NCBI GenBank assembly: GCA_039964455.1
Contig: JBDVXK010000015.1
Span: forward strand, 124,001 to 188,000
Direction of reading: 5' to 3'
Length of the DNA: 64,000 bases
Source: CALJFL01 sp039964455
GTDB lineage: Bacteria > Pseudomonadota > Gammaproteobacteria > Pseudomonadales > Halieaceae
Shown here: positions 62,637 to 64,000 of the stretch, one piece after another
Numbering within the stretch: the first letter of the stretch is position 1
Layout: every line of letters begins with the position of its first letter
Translations under genes and position numbers: made by a program
Notes under the pieces: generated by a model
What the model saw: the letters and a program-made list of their open reading frames with translations, nothing else
The model's database searches: none
Told to the model about the DNA's origin: nothing

Positions 62637-62738
62637 CACCTCAGGCGCGACTTCGCCCCGGAGGTGCAATATCGGGCCGGTATCTTGCCGCCAATAAGTC
62701 GTGGGGTCAATAGCCATTGGTGACACCAATATTGACCC
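62637..62738. promoter_or_regulatory. Inverted repeats in the etfB - ETF-QO intergenic region
   Basis: Two elements. CACCTC (62637-62642) and GAGGTG (62661-62666) with inner GGCG/CGCC form a leader hairpin for etfB. Further out, GGGTCAATA (62704-62712) and TATTGACCC (62730-62738) are perfect arms enclosing a second perfect palindrome, TTGGTGACACCAA (62717-62729), that abuts the right arm. This lies between two divergent genes of the same pathway and is a good candidate for a shared operator. Confidence 0.6.
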
Positions 62739-62871
62739 TGAGAACCATCCCGCCAATACCCGTTATTCAGGCGCCAGATGGTTTTTAAACGTTAAAAATT
62801 ATATACTTGCGGTCATTCGTACGATGTTTTTCCAGAACTAAAACCCCCGCCCTGACGAAGAGGACCGAGCT

Positions 62872-64000
62872 GTGGAACGCGAATCGATGGAATTTGACGT
62901 GGTAATTGTCGGTGCCGGCCCTGCCGGACTGTCTGCTGCCTGCCGGATCATGCAACTGGCACAGGAAAAGGAGCAGGAGGTTACCGTCTGCGTGGTCGAA
63001 AAAGGCTCCGAGATAGGTGCCCATACCCTGTCTGGCGCAGTACTTGAGCCTCGTGCAATGGACGAGCTCTTCCCCAAATGGCAGGAAATGGGTGCGCCCC
63101 TTACTACCGCTGTCACCAAAGACAACTTCTTCTTTTATACCAGCGGCAAGGGTGCCATCAAGCTCCCTAACATCTTTATTCCACCGCCTACCCACAACGA
63201 TGGCAACTACATCGTCTCCATGGGTAACGTGTGCCGCTGGCTGGCTGAGCAGGCAGAAAATCTTGGGGTTGAGGTCTATCCCGGTTTTGCGGCCTCGGAA
63301 GTGCTGTTTCACGACGATGGCCGGGTTAAGGGCATTGCGACGGGCGACATGGGCTTGAGTGCTGAGGGCGAGCACAAGGACAGCTATATGCCCGGCATGG
63401 AGCTACACGCCAAGTACACCCTGTTTGCCGAGGGCTGCCGTGGCCATCTGGGCAAGCAACTGATCAGCCATTTCGCTCTTGATGAAGGCAAAGATCCCCA
63501 ACACTACGGCTTAGGCATCAAGGAGATCTGGGAGATCCCCGCGGACAAGCATGAAGAGGGACTGGTAGTACATGGGCTAGGCTGGCCACTCAGCGAGAGC
63601 GGCTCCAGCGGTGGTGCCTTCCTCTACCACGCCGAGAACAACCAGGTGTATATAGGTCTGATAACGGATCTGAACTACAGCAATCCGCATGTCAGCCCTT
63701 ATGAAGAGTTTCAGCGCTGGAAGCATCACCCCGAAACCCTCAAGTACCTGGAAGGCGGTAGCCGGCTCAGCTATGGCGCCAGGGCTATTGCCAAGGGTGG
63801 TCTGAACTCATTACCCAAAATGCACTTCCCCGGCGGCCTGCTCATTGGTTGCGATGCGGGCACGTTGAACAGCGTCAAGATCAAAGGGAACCACACCGCC
63901 ATGAAAAGCGGCCTGATCGCCGCTGAGACCGTCGTAGAGGCCCTGTCCCACGGAGCCTCGGCACCTGCTGACCTCGAAGCCTATACCGCCAATGTAGAGG
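62872..64000 (+). CDS. ETF-ubiquinone oxidoreductase, 3' truncated by window
   Basis: 376 codons from a GTG at 62872 (AGAGGA seven bases upstream) to the window end with no stop; an in-frame ATG lies at 62887. The N terminus F-D-V-V-I-V-G-A-G-P-A-G-L-S-A-A is an FAD-binding fold. H-T-L-S-G-A-V-L-E-P-R-A, P-P-T-H-N-D-G-N-Y-I-V-S-M-G and Y-G-A-R-A-I-A-K-G-G-L are ETF-QO signatures. The enzyme passes electrons from reduced ETF to ubiquinone at the inner membrane. The C-terminal 4Fe-4S domain (E. coli FixCX-like part) lies beyond the window. Confidence 0.96.
   Translation, partial: MERESMEFDVVIVGAGPAGLSAACRIMQLAQEKEQEVTVCVVEKGSEIGAHTLSGAVLEPRAMDELFPKWQEMGAPLTTAVTKDNFFFYTSGKGAIKLPNIFIPPPTHNDGNYIVSMGNVCRWLAEQAENLGVEVYPGFAASEVLFHDDGRVKGIATGDMGLSAEGEHKDSYMPGMELHAKYTLFAEGCRGHLGKQLISHFALDEGKDPQHYGLGIKEIWEIPADKHEEGLVVHGLGWPLSESGSSGGAFLYHAENNQVYIGLITDLNYSNPHVSPYEEFQRWKHHPETLKYLEGGSRLSYGARAIAKGGLNSLPKMHFPGGLLIGCDAGTLNSVKIKGNHTAMKSGLIAAETVVEALSHGASAPADLEAYTANVE

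Noticed and set aside
1..64000. CRISPR arrays, insertion sequences, prophage genes, tRNA or rRNA genes
   Set aside because: No spaced direct repeats, transposase or phage motifs, or cloverleaf patterns were found by eye on either strand; a tRNAscan or repeat finder could still detect something small.

Overview
The window looks like a chromosomal segment of a marine gammaproteobacterium, most probably of the Halieaceae / OM60-NOR5 or a neighbouring Cellvibrionales group. This assignment is an inference. It rests on moderate GC, gammaproteobacterial gene orders (rarA-crcB-serS-cysG; gloB-methyltransferase-rnhA-dnaQ next to mltD), an AddAB-like instead of RecBCD repair pair, fatty acid cis/trans isomerase, NhaB, and a cysI-DUF934 sulfite reduction pair. 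No tRNA, rRNA, insertion sequence, prophage or CRISPR array is visible. About fifty genes are packed tightly, many joined by 4-base start/stop overlaps. TTG starts are frequent (copA, prc, sulP, sohB, rnhA, LLM oxidoreductase, addB).

Layout. 0-4.2 kb: rarA (partial), fluoride exporter crcB, serS, cysG. 4.2-9.5 kb: periplasmic protease Prc, then a copper unit (small lipoprotein, copA, copB). 9.5-19.8 kb is an accessory-type stretch: two MFS carriers, a TauD-like dioxygenase, an AsmA-like envelope protein, a GDSL lipase lipoprotein, an SDR oxidoreductase, a 950-base gap without a supported gene, and an MDR oxidoreductase. 19.8-21.0 kb: a P460-like haem protein gene and the MDR gene stand divergent from a two-cysteine OhrR-type regulator, with two near-identical 18-base palindromes between them. 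21.0-27.0 kb: a sulfide/persulfide module, in which a FisR-type sigma-54 activator faces persulfide dioxygenase, a DUF442-SQR fusion and SulP. The intergenic region reads as activator palindromes, an IHF consensus, then a -24/-12 promoter. 27.0-29.5 kb: a small membrane protein coupled to cis/trans isomerase Cti.

29.5-45 kb is mostly housekeeping: sohB, nudC, nhaB, dnaQ, rnhA, a methyltransferase, gloB, mltD, an rRNA methyltransferase (rlmG-like), an exported protein of unknown role, an RND pump with its lipoprotein adaptor, a sirtuin and an LLM flavin oxidoreductase. 45-51 kb: addA and addB. 51-57 kb: aroG-type DAHP synthase, nfuA, metH and a DUF2970 protein. 57-60 kb: an unlisted 38-codon membrane peptide gene, cysI, DUF934 and a CPA2 antiporter. 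60.9-64 kb: etfBA divergent from ETF-quinone oxidoreductase (cut by the window end), with a nested inverted repeat between them.

The loci most worth a second look are the OhrR-type locus without ohr, the FisR sulfide module with its fused DUF442-SQR and coupled SulP, the small protein coupled to Cti, the 38-codon membrane peptide, and several palindromic intergenic sites. All functional calls come from reading translated sequence and motifs; no database search was run.
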